Assembly (NCBI RefSeq): GCF_046630445.1 | Contig: NC_092333.1 | Span: 715,162,001-715,226,000 of the forward strand | DNA: 64,000 nucleotides | Direction of reading: 5' to 3' | Source: Rutidosis leptorrhynchoides | Taxonomy: Eukaryota; Streptophyta; Magnoliopsida; Asterales; Asteraceae | Shown here: one piece after another, positions 41,309 through 52,271 of the stretch | How positions within the stretch are numbered: the stretch's first letter is position 1 | Layout: every line of letters starts with the position of its first letter | Program-made: the position numbers and the translations under genes | The notes under the pieces: model-generated | Seen by the model: only the letters and a program-made list of their open reading frames with translations | Database searches by the model: none | Told to the model about the DNA's origin: nothing

Positions 41309-41900
41309 TGTAAAACTAGAAAAAAATTCGATCGCGCGTTGCTGCGGTTCTATTCAACGCGCGGTCGAATTTGGATCTACGTTGTTTGGTACCTAATATA
41401 TCTAGTAGGTTGGGTTGTTTGTTGGACATGTATGTATATGTATGAAATACAGCCCGAAATATTTAGTGTTTTTTTAACGATGTCCGTTTCGCGTATAGTT
41501 AGTCTCGTTGTGTTCGTAAAATTATTTCGAGTTGAACGGTGGTCTCGGAAAAATTTAATTCGCACCGAGCGAGAATATAGGGCCCGTTATTTAGTGTTCT
41601 TTTAACGATGTCCATTTCGCTTATAGTTAGTCGCGTTGTGTTCATCAGATTTTTTCGAGTTGAACGGTGGTCTCGGAAAAATTTAACTCGCACCGAGCGA
41701 GAAGATCGGGCTAGTTAAAAATTCGGGTGGAATTAGTTTCTTTTATTTTAATAAAATTATATAATTACGTTTTGTACCCCCGAAAAAGTGAAAACTCGAG
41801 GGGTCGTTGTGTAAAGTAAGCCGAAGTTGAAGGACCGGTTGTAGTGTGAACGCAAACTCAAAACGACAATTCGATGTAACTGGAACGACGAATCTGACCA
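41309..41900 (-). mobile_element. Probable small Helitron inside the CACTA element
   Basis: Read on the minus strand it ends in a GC-rich hairpin and then CTAGT (41308-41312 on the plus strand as ACTAG). The hairpin arms are AAATTCGATCGCGCGTTG and CAACGCGCGGTCGAATTT (41322-41370), 17 of 18 pairing. A 128-bp direct duplication follows (about 41462-41589 and 41590-41717). The other end near 41900, where GTGACCAAA repeats resume, is not defined. Confidence 0.42.
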
Positions 41901-42187
41901 CGCATTTTAGTATACATTGGTCCCTAAGTTAATTTAGTGACCAAAATAATTTGGTCACTTCTCATCACTATAGGTCCGTCACAAAAAAAAATTAGAGACC
42001 AAAATATAAAATTGGTCACTATAGTGACGAGTCTATGATGGTCACTTTTTATGGTCGCTATTGTTAGTGACAAAAATATGGTCACTAGAATTAATTATTT
42101 GTGACCAAAAAGTGGTCACTATTTTTTTGTATTAGAGACCAAAACATGGTCACTAGAATTAATTATTTGTGACCAAAAAGTGGTCAC

Positions 42188-43577
42188 TAGGCATTGCAAT
42201 GGATCGGATGTGGATCGGGTGACGCCATATCCATATCCACATCCATATTCATTTAGTTTTTTGTTCATCCATATCCATATCTATTTACAATCAGTTCATC
42301 CATTCATATCCATATCCAGTGGATTAAGCGGGTTAATGGATATCCATTGGATATTTAAGAAATGTTATAGTATTTTATGAAAACAAAAACGTAATATAAC
42401 AAAAATAAACTTTACATAGCATAAATTAAAATCTTTCTACCAGAATGTGTAATTTTTGTCGCATCTTCAATACAATTTGTTAAATTTACCATCAAACATT
42501 GATTATGATGAATTATATGTCTAATATTTATGTTTTTTAAGTTAGATTTACATGTTTTGTTGTGATTCCTCATAATGAATCATTATAAGGTTGTAAACAA
42601 AATGTATATGCAATGATAAATACATTTGTAATAGTTATTATCATGGTTGCAAAACTCGGAATTACTCGGCGATAACTTGGTTTCACCTGCTGGCTGAGTT
42701 CTCGGTCTCTAACTCGGCTTAAAAATCGGTCAACGGCAGGCCAATGCCGGTCAACAGTCGGTCAACGCCGGTCAACGGCCGGTCAACGACTGATAACCGC
42801 AGTCTACGGCCAGTCTCCGTCATGTAAAGATGAAGATTTCTGGTGACTTTTTCAGTTTGGTTGCACCCGTTTTTCATAAGTTGAATAAGTAGGAGATGGA
42901 AGAAGATGGAAGAAGATGGGAAGGAAGATATAATAAAGTAAAAATGAGGAGTGAATATGTGATAAATATTACTCCTAATATTGTACATGATGGTAATTTA
43001 CACCTGTAAAAGCTAAAAGCTATGTCATGTCAATGTCTACTAAGTCTATATACTAAGTAAAAGTTAGAGTAGAAATAAATAGTACAACACAAGATATTTT
43101 ATAATACCACACTTTGGGGTATGTGCATTAAGAAAATAATGTTGTGACTTTTAAGAAGCTAATATTATCGTTGTTATTTTAAAAACATCTATTTATATTA
43201 CTTGAGAAGTCTAATACTTATACTTAATACTGAATTATATATATTAAATCAATTGTATATTAAAAAGTCAACAAAAGTTAACATCCGAGTTCTCCCCGAG
43301 TCACCAAGAACTCCTGAAAAATCTCCGGCCGAGTTCTCCCTGAGTCACGAGTTTTACAACCTTGGTTATTGTATATGCATATATCTATATTTTTGTATTT
43401 GTATATGCATTTTGGGTGTAAATGGATATATCCATGAATGAAATATTTCATCCATATCCATATCCATTTAGGTTTATCTATATCCGTATCCATATCCATT
43501 TAAGATCATCCATATCCGCTTTAAGCGGATCGGATCGGGTGAATATCTATCGGATCGGATGATCATTGCCATCCCTA
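42188..43577. mobile_element. Non-autonomous hAT (1390 bp) in the CACTA element
   Basis: The ends are TAGGCATTGCAATGGATC and, in reverse complement, TAGGGATGGCAATGATC. GTGGTCAC at 42180-42187 and 43578-43585 is the 8-bp target duplication, made from a CACTA subterminal repeat. Subterminal ATCCATATCC repeats occur at both ends. No transposase. Confidence 0.9.
42642..43364. mobile_element. hAT-like element nested in 42188-43577 (723 bp)
   Basis: The ends CATGGTTGCAAAACTCG and (reverse complement) CAAGGTTGTAAAACTCG form an inverted repeat. The flanks GTTATTAT and GTTATTGT are a 7-of-8 target duplication. The related sequence at about 39240 has the site without the insert. It contains a GC-richer run of GGTCAACG(CC) units at 42727-42790. 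Confidence 0.8.
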
Positions 43578-44125
43578 GTGGTCACTATTTTTTTGTATTA
43601 GAGACCAAAACATGGTCACAATTATTAGCTAATGATAAAAACAAATCACTGATGGCGGCATATATGACACGAGTTCTCGTATATGCTTAAAAATGTTTTT
43701 GCATTCAATTGAAACTTGACTTGTATATAGCTAAACAGGAATATTTCCTTTCCAAAATGTAATGAATATTTTATTTTCTAGTCTTCTATGTATCTAGAAA
43801 GCACACACCAGTAATATCTTAAACATAAATCCTAAAAAAACAATTAAGGAAAATAAACAAAGAGATTTTTAATCAGTCAATGTATCTATATGAAATTACT
43901 AAAATATCATTTCCCATCTCCTTCAAAAGCTGATCTTGAGTACCCTGGTACAAACATCATTTGTCATCTCCTTCTCAGCTGAACTTGATTACCCTGAATA
44001 CATCATGTAAAATGAGTTTTGGAAATAACATCACTAAGTGTTAAGTTTGATATTAATATCAACGATAATACAAGAAGCAGCGCCAACATGCATGTTGATC
44101 ATAACCAAGTACACTACTTATTCAA

Positions 44126-44568
44126 TCACGTGTATGGGTTAAAGGCTGCATGAGATGTTGTTACAAACTCTAGTAGTTGAGACCAAGAATCCCAAGAAAT
44201 AGCTTTATTTTTCTTAGCCTGAAACAAACAAACAAAATTATCTAATCCAGTTTGCTACCCTGCACAGTTGATATTTACTATTTACTGATGAAGTGTTATG
44301 GTAAGCTAGGTACGGTTATCATTTACCTCAGAACGTATAAAGGGCATCTGCTCATGAAGAACTCCAACTAATCTATCATGTCACACAAAAAATCCAAAAA
44401 CAAAACGTGTAAATTTACAACACATTAATTTCAAGACGAACAAGAATTAGGTGTTATCAAATTTATATAGATACCCAAGAGTTTGCAAGACACCAACAAA
44501 TTCCTGCTTTTAACAAGTGACCACATGTACATCCAAATGACCACAATGAAACACCAAAGTCCAAACAC
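44126..44568 (-). pseudogene. Captured gene fragment of unknown identity, 2-3 exons
   Basis: On the minus strand an exon at 44371-44327 (LVGVLHEQMPFIRSE) ends at a GTAAAT donor. The next, 44218-44126, starts after TTTCAG and reads AKKNKAISWDSWSQLLEF and a short tail to TGA, and the phases agree. A third acceptor (TTGCAG) is at 44569-44571. The NKAIS-D-WSQLLEF stretch is reminiscent of the DCN1-like neddylation domain of plants, but this is from memory of the family and weak. The fragment is in the same orientation as the chaperonin piece next to it, so both may have been captured together or one after the other. Confidence 0.45.
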
Positions 44569-44831
44569 CTGCAATTAAATGATAAACTCTGATTATTAAG
44601 ATTGTATTTGACAAATCATAATATCAACATCAACATAACATTTAAAACATTGAAAATATAAAGAAATGCAGCTTAGCATTGACAATGATATCTTAATCAC
44701 TTCTGATGGTACAAGATAAATTATAATGGTACGAATATCAACCCCATAGAAAAAAGGAAATATAAGTAGCGTGGTAGTATGGTTGAAAAAATAAATTAAT
44801 TAATTAAATTAATAATAATTGTAGAAGCCAT

Positions 44832-45396
44832 TCACAAATATGTGATAACAGTCTCCTTGCAAACCTTCTCCATAGCCTTAGCAATAATCTCACCAGTCTC
44901 TCGTTGTCCATTTGTGGATATTGTTCCAATCTGTATATTAAAGCAGGATAAGGTGATGTCAATGACATAGTATGAATCATTCCATTAAACTGTGATTAAT
45001 AAAACTCTAATAAATAGCAATAATCACATAAACGCTCAATTGCTTAAGATGTACTTATCATTTTAGCTATGTTTTTCAAGTTTGTAATAACTGAATCAAC
45101 GGCCATGATGATCCCATGTCTAATATTCATGGCATTCATTCCAGCTGCAACTGACTTGCAGCCTTCAAAATAAATCACACGTGTGAAAACGGTTGCACAT
45201 GTCGTACCTGAAATGTTACAAGACATAAGTTTAGGATCATCATCATTCATGTGCCATGATAATGATCTCACAATATTCGATCGTATCAGCTACAAGGAAA
45301 TGATAAAATCTATGTAAACTAAGACTCTCACCATCACCAACAACATCATTGGTAACATTAGCAACCTGCTTGACAAGACTTAACACCTACATTCTT
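44832..45396 (-). pseudogene. CPN60: Captured fragment of mitochondrial chaperonin 60 gene (three exons with introns)
   Basis: Chaperonin 60 folds proteins in the mitochondrial matrix. Three minus-strand exons match its ATP-binding equatorial region in order: 45396-45332 (KNVGV, one extra base, then SLVKQVANVTNDVVGDG), 45207 to about 45047 (TTCATVFTRVIYFEGCKSV, AAGMNAMN, ITNLKNIAKMISTS), and 44930-44832 ([20 protein letters not shown], ending early at TGA). Splice signals are kept: donor G|GTGAGA at 45331, acceptor TTTCAG at 45208-45213, acceptor ATACAG before 44930. The codon for Gly is split across the first intron as expected for a genomic copy, so capture was from DNA and not from mRNA. 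The frameshift, changed residues and early stop mean it cannot make a chaperonin. Confidence 0.85.
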
Positions 45397-46970
45397 AAAC
45401 AAGACTAACACCTACATTCTTAAACAGATCTACATGTCACTAATACTCATTTGGATAGTAAAATGAGTAAAATGCATTGCGCTATACTTATTTCACAAGA
45501 AGTGGGCCAAATCTTAGCCACATCTCATTAAATTTTCTAGCACCATGTTGCAGAACGCTTGAACAATACCTAGACACTTGTATCTCCTTAACTTACTTTT
45601 CCTGCAGTTAATAAGGACAAGAATATGCAATCAAATAACTGGAAAAGTAGGTGTCTATTAATCATCCAATCTAAATAATAATCTACAACTTTGATTACTA
45701 TATTTCACATTATTCAAATGCAAGCACTAACAGTTGCCTCTATTCTACCCAAATGATATCGAATATTGATAATAGTTAACAAGACACAGTAAAGTAGTAT
45801 AGATCTAACACTTACATACGAGCAAAACATGTATTTCTCTATTCTATATCATTTCACTAATAAACCACACATGACAGCTTAAATCTCTAAATTACAGAAA
45901 AAAACGATGCTTCTAAAGCCAGTCTTAAAGTTATGTACTAAAGTCTGACATCAATTACATGAACGCAAGTAAACTAACGCATTCTTAATTCACAAATTTA
46001 GTGAAGAACAAAAGCTAGGGTTTCCGATCAACATACCTTGATATCATATAATATAGATATCGATCGATTCAGATTAAGATAATAAATCGTTTACTAAGAT
46101 CAAAAAAATACGTTCAATTACTTGATATCGATAACACATACTTTTGCTTGAACATCGACTGCTTGAACGTGTAACAAAATGGATATTCTTTTTCGTAGTT
46201 GATATATCGAAGACATAAATATGTTAATTTGAAGCAGCAAAAAAGTGAATCAATTATACGAATTGAACAAATAAGTAAGGAATTAGGGTTTGTAATAGAT
46301 CCGCCCAATTTTTTGTATACACAGTGAGATGAGCAGTAGAGGCGAAACATGATCGTGAAAGTGATATACTCTGTATATATCAATAATAATAAAATAATAC
46401 TCGTATAATACTCCGTATAATAATATAGCTCTAACATAAATAATATACAGAGTAAATAATAATAATATTTAGATATAAAAATTTAATTTTAATTTTAATT
46501 TGAAGATAAATGTATCATAATTTACATAGTATAAATTATAATTTATATACGAGTAATAATAATAATAATTATCCAAATTAAAAATATATATTATCTGCTA
46601 TTACACTGTAGGCACGATGTATTTTATCTTTGTGTGTTATTTTCTCACTGTTATGAAAGTGTGAAATGTGTGGATGCTATTTTTACAAGTACTATTTTTC
46701 ACCCATAAAACATGACTTAACTATGTATATTCCCACAATTATAAGTGTGACGTAATCAAACATTTCGAACACATAAGTATGTCAAATACTAATTTTTCTA
46801 CAAATATACTTTACAGCAACGAGTTTAAATATGATGAAAATTCATATCTTTTTTATACATATCATACTTCTAAATGTTTGAACCTAATTAATCGTGAATG
46901 ACTGAATGTAGTGAACTTGTTTTTCATCCCTTCATCAAGGGAGAACATAAAATTCATAAAATAAGTCAAT
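45397..46970. other. CACTA interior without recognisable gene
   Basis: AT-rich. A short duplication (AAGAATGTAGGTGTTA twice on the minus strand, 45380-45425) borders the chaperonin exon. Around 46010-46030 minus-strand sequence GGAAACCCTAGCTTTTG looks like the leader of a captured gene. The 107-codon minus ORF at 46114-46437 is of low complexity and is not supported. Confidence 0.4.
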
Positions 46971-47243
46971 TTCTTGTAGTGTTATTTAGTGTATTTTCTT
47001 AATTTAGTGACTTTTTTTTTGTCACAACTCTCTAATTTTGACACAACTATTTTTTTGGTATCTATTTCACAAATGAGTGACCACTTTTTGGTCACTATCT
47101 TTATATATCAGTGACAACTATTTTTTGGTCACTAATAACATATAGTGACCAAGTTTTTTAATGGTCACTAAATAATTTTATTAGTGACCAAATAATAAGT
47201 CGTCACTAATAAATGGTCACTAACGACCATTTTTCTTGTAGTG

Positions 47244-47977
47244 ATATGAAACGTGATGTGAAGTGGGTATTATGTATGAATTGTTTGATTTGATGAAACA
47301 ACTCCGGTATCCAAAATGCCAAGGTTAGCTAGCTCATATTAATTAATGGAGAAATCTACTATTAATCTTTTTCGAAATACACACACACACATTATATCTT
47401 GCCTTTTTACTTTTTTTTTTAATTTTTTTTTTTAAATTATTTTTTTGTGTGTGATTATACTATATCTTGCCTTTTTCTTTCTGGGGGATGATTCTCACAC
47501 ATACTTTTTTGATCCTCACACACCAATTGAGTATTATTAGAAGAGTAAAAGGTTAAAATAAGTGTGTGAGGATCAAAAAAGTGTGTGTGAGAATCATCCC
47601 CCTTTCTTTAATGGCTAAATCTACTATTATTTAATACTATGAGGAATTCGTCTTTTCCCGATGATTTGATTGTTATGTTTTGATTTTGTAGATTGGCTTT
47701 ATGTTTATGAGACTTCATAATCATCACTCTAATTGGTTTTAGTAATTGGTTGTTGTTGTTGTTGATAAGATTGTTAGTGTGTCTCTTATATATGCTTGAT
47801 TAATTGATTGATGATGTACCCCCTCTTTTGTGATCATATGGCTTATGCCTTGCACAAATTTCTTCATCATCACAGGGAACAACATAGGATTTGTAGTTAG
47901 TTAATTTATTTCTGATTTTTAGTTTTTCTTTATATAATTTTCAAAAGAAAAAAAAATGATATGGTGGTGAAAAAAGT
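47244..47977. other. Spacer before the F-box gene, with duplicated upstream region
   Basis: 47640-47890 repeats the upstream region of copy 1 (40700-41010; for example GATTTGATTGTTATGTTTTG and CTTATGCCTTGCACA) with the former ATG changed. It likely holds the promoter or first intron of the F-box gene. The TATA position is not clear. Confidence 0.5.
47483..47602. mobile_element. Foldback MITE (120 bp)
   Basis: Arms of 41 bp, GGGGGATGATTCTCACACA... at 47483-47523 and its complement at 47562-47602, match at 40 of 41 positions with a 38-bp centre. TTTCT stands at both flanks and may be the target duplication. Confidence 0.75.
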
Positions 47978-49333
47978 ATGTATGCTTACAAACTTGTACT
48001 ATGTACAGGTGGTGATGAGTTGCCGGTTGACAACATATACAACATACTGTCTAGAATGCCTCTAAAATCTTTGGCTCATTTTCAATGTGTAAGCAAGGTA
48101 TGGTGCAACTATATTACCGATCCGTACCTTGAAATCATCATGCATAATGCCAAACGAGCTGCTATGAATGATGATCCCACGATGCTCATCATGTACCAGT
48201 TAGATCTATATCCGTATGCATATGCATCTGCATCTTCATCTGCATCACTCACTATGCTGGTAACTAAAGAAGAAGAAAAATCTGCAACTACTCATGATGA
48301 GGCGGTGATCACAACAAAGAATCCACCAACACCGTATATGAAATTTGTCTGTAAAGACTGGGGTAGTAGATTTTTTTTAGAAGGAGACATAATTCTAGGA
48401 TCCTGCAAGGGTCTGATATTTTCATCACAAGACCACCACCCTGACAACGTTGACGACGGCACCACCGTTTTATTTGTGATCAATCCTTTAAAGAAATTCT
48501 GTTATAAGTTGCCACCCATCAAGATTTGGTCATGTACATCACCGTGTGATGAACGTGAGGCATGCGGGCTTGGTTATGATGATTCTACCAATACTTACAA
48601 AATGGTGTGTGTTGTGCTTCGAAATCAAGACAAGATTAGGTCGTATATTGACGATGCTGAAGTGGTGAAGGAGGATTTATGCACCATCGTACATGTATTG
48701 GGTGGCACGGAGGACTCATCATCATGGCGGGAGATACCCGTAGTTCCAGCGTATCCCATAAGTGGTGAAGCTGTATTTGTATTTGCTAATGGATGTTTGC
48801 ACTGGTTGGTTAGTGATCTTCTTAAATATTGGCCGTCTAATGCACCAAAGAAAGTAATATGTTTTGACATGATGAAAGAGAAATTTGGGTTGATAGAACC
48901 TCCTAATACACGTATTCGTAGAGGTAGGGAGCATTTGGTTGATCTAGATGGTCAAGTTGGACTTGTGTATGATGATTTCAGGACGTCCTCCTGCATAGAG
49001 GTGTGGTTACTACTGAATCAGAATCAGTATAATAATAAAACAACAAAATGTTGGAGTTGGGTCCTCCATTGCCGGTTCGATAGAAAACCGCTTCTTCCTC
49101 CTAAGATGTTTATAAAGGTTATAGGATACTGGAACAAGGATGCAGACGACTTATTAATAACAGACCATTCTCGGGGACACTTGTTTGTTTACCGCTTAAA
49201 ACATGGCGTTTTTCATGAAGCCAACTTTATTTATCAGAGTGATGCAGATAGAACAGATATTCAACTGTATCAACCTACATTTTCTTCCATCCTCCGTCGT
49301 TCAATCAACAACAGATGGTCGCTTCTCTACTAA
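47978..49333 (+). CDS. F-box protein with F-box-associated domain
   Basis: F-box proteins are the substrate-recognition parts of SCF ubiquitin ligases: the F-box binds SKP1 and the C-terminal domain binds the target. This 451-codon intronless ORF has the F-box at residues 14-56 (DELPVDNIYNILSRMPLKSL, then FQCVSKVWCNYI). A long F-box-associated region of the CPR1/At3g type follows: GSCKGLIF near 141, NPLKKFCYKLPPI near 168, GLGYDDSTNTYKMV near 198, SWREIP near 250, GCLHWLV near 271, VICFDMMKEKFGLIEPP near 290, LITDHSRGHLFVY near 405. The length is normal for the family. The first ten codons are unsure: the paralogue at 53815 starts MTITSGDELP, and CTATGTACAG just before codon 11 could be a splice acceptor. 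The target protein cannot be told from sequence. It lies between paralogous fragments, as is usual for this fast-duplicating family. Confidence 0.88.
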   Translation: MYAYKLVLCTGGDELPVDNIYNILSRMPLKSLAHFQCVSKVWCNYITDPYLEIIMHNAKRAAMNDDPTMLIMYQLDLYPYAYASASSSASLTMLVTKEEEKSATTHDEAVITTKNPPTPYMKFVCKDWGSRFFLEGDIILGSCKGLIFSSQDHHPDNVDDGTTVLFVINPLKKFCYKLPPIKIWSCTSPCDEREACGLGYDDSTNTYKMVCVVLRNQDKIRSYIDDAEVVKEDLCTIVHVLGGTEDSSSWREIPVVPAYPISGEAVFVFANGCLHWLVSDLLKYWPSNAPKKVICFDMMKEKFGLIEPPNTRIRRGREHLVDLDGQVGLVYDDFRTSSCIEVWLLLNQNQYNNKTTKCWSWVLHCRFDRKPLLPPKMFIKVIGYWNKDADDLLITDHSRGHLFVYRLKHGVFHEANFIYQSDADRTDIQLYQPTFSSILRRSINNRWSLLY

Positions 49334-50327
49334 GTAGAAAACTATATTATATTATGCAAATAATTTTTAGAGTAATAAACTTAATTATTTATTATGAAAA
49401 ACATGTTTGATTTATTATATTGTGAAGATAATAGTAGTTTTCCAAGGTTTGTAATTCATTTTGCCTTCAAATGTGTTTGCTTCACCACATTCTTACAGGG
49501 CTACCCATAATGAGGAATTTTTTCTATGATTCGGCCTCTCTTCTTACTTTCATTCTAGATTTTCTATAGTTTTAGTTGTTTCAAGCACAAATATTAGTTA
49601 ACATATGATGGCAGAGTGGAATAGACTAGACTAGTTCTAGACAGTCCAACACGTTCAATTCGTGTTTGAATCAAGTGTTTTAAGCTTAGATTGAAAATCT
49701 TTATTCATCAGTTTGACTTTTCTGAAACACTGACTTTTAGTTGGAATTCGAGAATTTGTTTTTGTTACAGCCAGATTAAAGATTCAATTGCTTCCTTTAA
49801 GATCATAGAATATAAATCAGTCGGTCTAGTTTTTGATGTTTTCTAAGCTTAAATCGAAACTAGAGTTGTGATTGGCTTTTTCTGTGGTCGAACTTTGAAT
49901 CATTAGAATCGGGAAGTGAAATTGATCAAATAAGCGCGTTGATTGTAATGGATTGTGATTAAAAGATTTGACATGAGTTCAGGGACTAAGGACAGTTACA
50001 TGGTGCAGTTGGATTTATTCACCCCCGATTTGTGCCCTTTTTGGGAGTACGAGTCTCAATTGCCAGGTTGCCCATATTATTATGGGACAACCATTCGAGT
50101 CAGTTCACCGGTTGCTCAGATTACCTTAGAAAGTATTTGAAACATAAAACCTAACTATACTAACATAAAACCTAACCATTCGAGTCAGTTCACCGGTTGT
50201 ATCAGAATCATGAAAAGTGTCTTTAAATGCCAGAGAGACAAATGTTGTTTTGATGTTTAGGGTATCGTTCTACGTACATCAAGATCTATACTTGTAAATG
50301 TTTTGTTTTATAAGTAACTCCAACTTA
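49334..50327. other. Region downstream of the F-box gene; one doubtful short ORF
   Basis: A 3'-end-like AT-rich stretch with AATAAA-like sequences (about 49372). The 61-codon ORF at 49955-50140 is compositionally protein-like (CPFWEYESQLPGCPYYYG) but resembles nothing I know. Part of it is repeated just after its stop (CATTCGAGTCAGTTCACCGG at 50093 and 50177). Confidence 0.35.
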
Positions 50328-50330
50328 TAA

Positions 50331-51431
50331 GAGCAGTGGGTGTGGTGACACGTCAGTTCAGTGTTAGTTCAGTGTCTTGCTGATGACTGGACGCTGACTG
50401 GACTGACACTGAAAACTGACACTGGTGAAAAAACAGGGGAATTGGGAAGAATGTCAGTTCAGTGTCTTGGAGAGAGAAGATAAGATCCACCAATTATTTA
50501 TTTATACATTTTCTTATATATTTTTAACACATTATTAAATAGAATTAATAAAAATACGAACAAATATTAAATTTAAAAATACATTAAAGGTCCTAAAATA
50601 CACTTTTATAAAAAAAAAAAAAAAAAATCCTAAAACGATTACAATTAAAAACCTAAAATTAAAAGTTATTAAAAAAAGTCCTAAAATTACTTATTAATTC
50701 TAAACTTACTTATTAAATCCTAAAAATTACTTATTAAAAATAACAACAATTTAACGGCCATAGCGAGTGAGAGATCCGGCGGATTCATGCGAAGACGTAT
50801 CATCATCTCGACCGTTTGAAGCCGGAAGGCTCCACACGTTCCTACAGTACAACGTGATACGTTTGTTCTTCAGTTTGGCCTTTCCGACCATTCGTTCCCA
50901 CACGGCTTCGGATTGAAATTCCTTGAACAAATCCGTGACCTCGTCACAGTACCAAACGTCGGCGGCTTCGCAATCTACCATATCGCGTATAAAGCTTACA
51001 ACGCGTTCTACATCGAAGCCGGTAACATCTAGAGCTTCGAACGATTGTGTGTACCCGTCGTACCAATATTGGCGGTTATCGGATAGCTCGCCGTTGTAGT
51101 GCACGTCGAGGTTGATCAAGCAACGATTGGCCATATTTTTTTTGTGAAGGAAAAAGGAAATTTTTTTGTGTTAAATGATGAAGATTGTAGAATATTTGTT
51201 GTGTGTGTAAATAATGAAATTGTTGGGTTATATATAGGGATGAATAAAAAAAAACAAAAACAAAAAAAAGCAACGGATATAATTTTGAAAATGGGGCCCA
51301 CAAAACAACCAAGCAACGAAGTCTTGGCAGCGACGCCGGCACGTCCGACGCAACCCCGACGCCGGCACGGTGTGGGGTGACGGTCGGTGGGCAAACCGAC
51401 GCCGGGGTGACATTGCCCACACCCTGTGCTC
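50331..51431 (-). mobile_element. PIF/Harbinger-like transposon (1101 bp)
   Basis: The left end GAGCAGTGGGTGTGG and the right end (reverse complement GAGCACAGGGTGTGG) are inverted repeats. TAA at 50328-50330 and 51432-51434 fits the 3-bp target duplication of this superfamily. Subterminal regions are rich in CAGTGTC/GACACTG on the left and GCCGGCGTCGG-like sequence on the right. It contains one minus-strand ORF but no DDE transposase. Confidence 0.65.
50751..51134 (-). CDS. Small protein inside the Harbinger-like element, PB1-like
   Basis: 127 codons, ATG to TAG-free end at TAA, with a C/T-rich leader before the start. The N-terminus (NLDVHYNGELSDNRQYWYDG, then ALDVTGFDVERVVSFIRDM and AADVWYCDE) resembles the PB1-like domain seen at the front of plant Mutator transposases and related proteins, by my reading only. 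The tail is Ser/Asp-rich. It may be an element-encoded accessory protein or a captured fragment. The codons look maintained (no break), unlike the other transposon genes here. No known function. Confidence 0.5.
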   Translation of the reverse strand: MANRCLINLDVHYNGELSDNRQYWYDGYTQSFEALDVTGFDVERVVSFIRDMVDCEAADVWYCDEVTDLFKEFQSEAVWERMVGKAKLKNKRITLYCRNVWSLPASNGRDDDTSSHESAGSLTRYGR

Positions 51432-51434
51432 TAA

Positions 51435-52263
51435 GTGACATAAATTGAAATAATTTGTCCGCATTAGCTCTAATTTTTAGCTAATCACATTAAATACTCC
51501 ACATATAAAAAGCATGCAACTTTAAAAATAGAAAAAAATACGCCATTAGTACTTGTGGTTTGTCGAGATTTGCACGAGAACACGTAAACTATTTTTTTGG
51601 CATGGTTGGTACCTTACGTTTCCAATTTTTTTTTTTTTAAACGCGTTTCCATTTCCAGTTTGCATATTCCCGCGTCGAAAAACCGCCCGTCGAAACAGCG
51701 CGCCGAAAACGAGCGGTGAAAAACTTAGCCAAAAAACGGGCGTCGAAAAAACACGCCGAAAAACCGAGCCATAAAACCCCATCGTAAAAGCCGCGGATAC
51801 CTTAGGCAATATACGCATTGTCAACATGGTGAAGTTGGCCCAAAGACTGTAGATATCCCCACAGGAGAGAAACTCTCAGTTTTTGATGTAGCATCAGTAA
51901 GTTTCTGTACATGATCGTTATCACTAATAAATCATTGTCACCGTAAAACTCTTTTTAACAGATCAATATGTTACCATGTTTTTTACTAGAGGTAGCAATT
52001 TCAACTGATTTACTTTATGAGGCAGTTCGGGATATGTTATAATCTCTAATGGGTTAAACGGGTGAAAAATCGTTCATTTAGTTCAAATATCAGAAAGCCT
52101 TTTAAATATTTTTACTTACAAAGTTAAATTAGTTAATTTTTATAATCAGACTAGTTATTCTAAAAATTCTTAATAATCTAATATTGTGGAAATTAAGTAT
52201 TTTGTATCATCCTAACCTGACCTTATCGTAACCATTTTAAGCCTTTTAAAATAGTGACAGTTT
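51435..52263. other. Spacer with an exon-like fragment
   Basis: At about 51827-51898 a plus-strand stretch reads GEVGPKTVDIPTGEKLSVFD and then VAS, ending at a good donor (TCA|GTAAGT), suggesting a stray exon of an unidentified gene. The ORFs around 51546-51827 come from a repeat-like region (AAAAC-GCC motifs) and are not supported. Confidence 0.35.
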
Positions 52264-52271
52264 ACTCACGC

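Larger units (their letters stand above)
41258..47243. mobile_element. Non-autonomous CACTA (En/Spm) transposon carrying host gene pieces
   Basis: The left end CACTACTAGAAAAAATACC and right end TTTTTCTTGTAGTG (reverse complement CACTACAAGAAAAA) are CACTA termini. ATA at 41255-41257 and 47244-47246 is the 3-bp target duplication. Both subterminal regions hold many GTGACCAAA/GGTCACTA repeats (41270-42190 with a gap, 43578-43625, 46990-47240), the usual transposase binding sites in this family. No transposase is present. The middle carries pieces of at least two host genes on the minus strand and a hAT insertion, and probably a small Helitron. It sits in the intron-like region of F-box copy 1. 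Confidence 0.92.

Noticed and set aside
41462-41717. Similar minus-strand ORFs at 41377-41565 and 41499-41693 as a small gene family
   Set aside because: They are frames in a 128-bp direct duplication without conserved start or composition of a protein.
46114-46437. 107-codon minus-strand ORF in the CACTA element
   Set aside because: Low-complexity Tyr/Ile/Leu-rich translation of AT-rich DNA.
40992-47977. Splicing of the exon at 40992-41179 to the F-box ORF at 47978
   Set aside because: The donor leaves two bases of a codon while the possible acceptor before GTGGTGATGAG needs one, so the frame would stop at once. A duplicated upstream region also lies between them.
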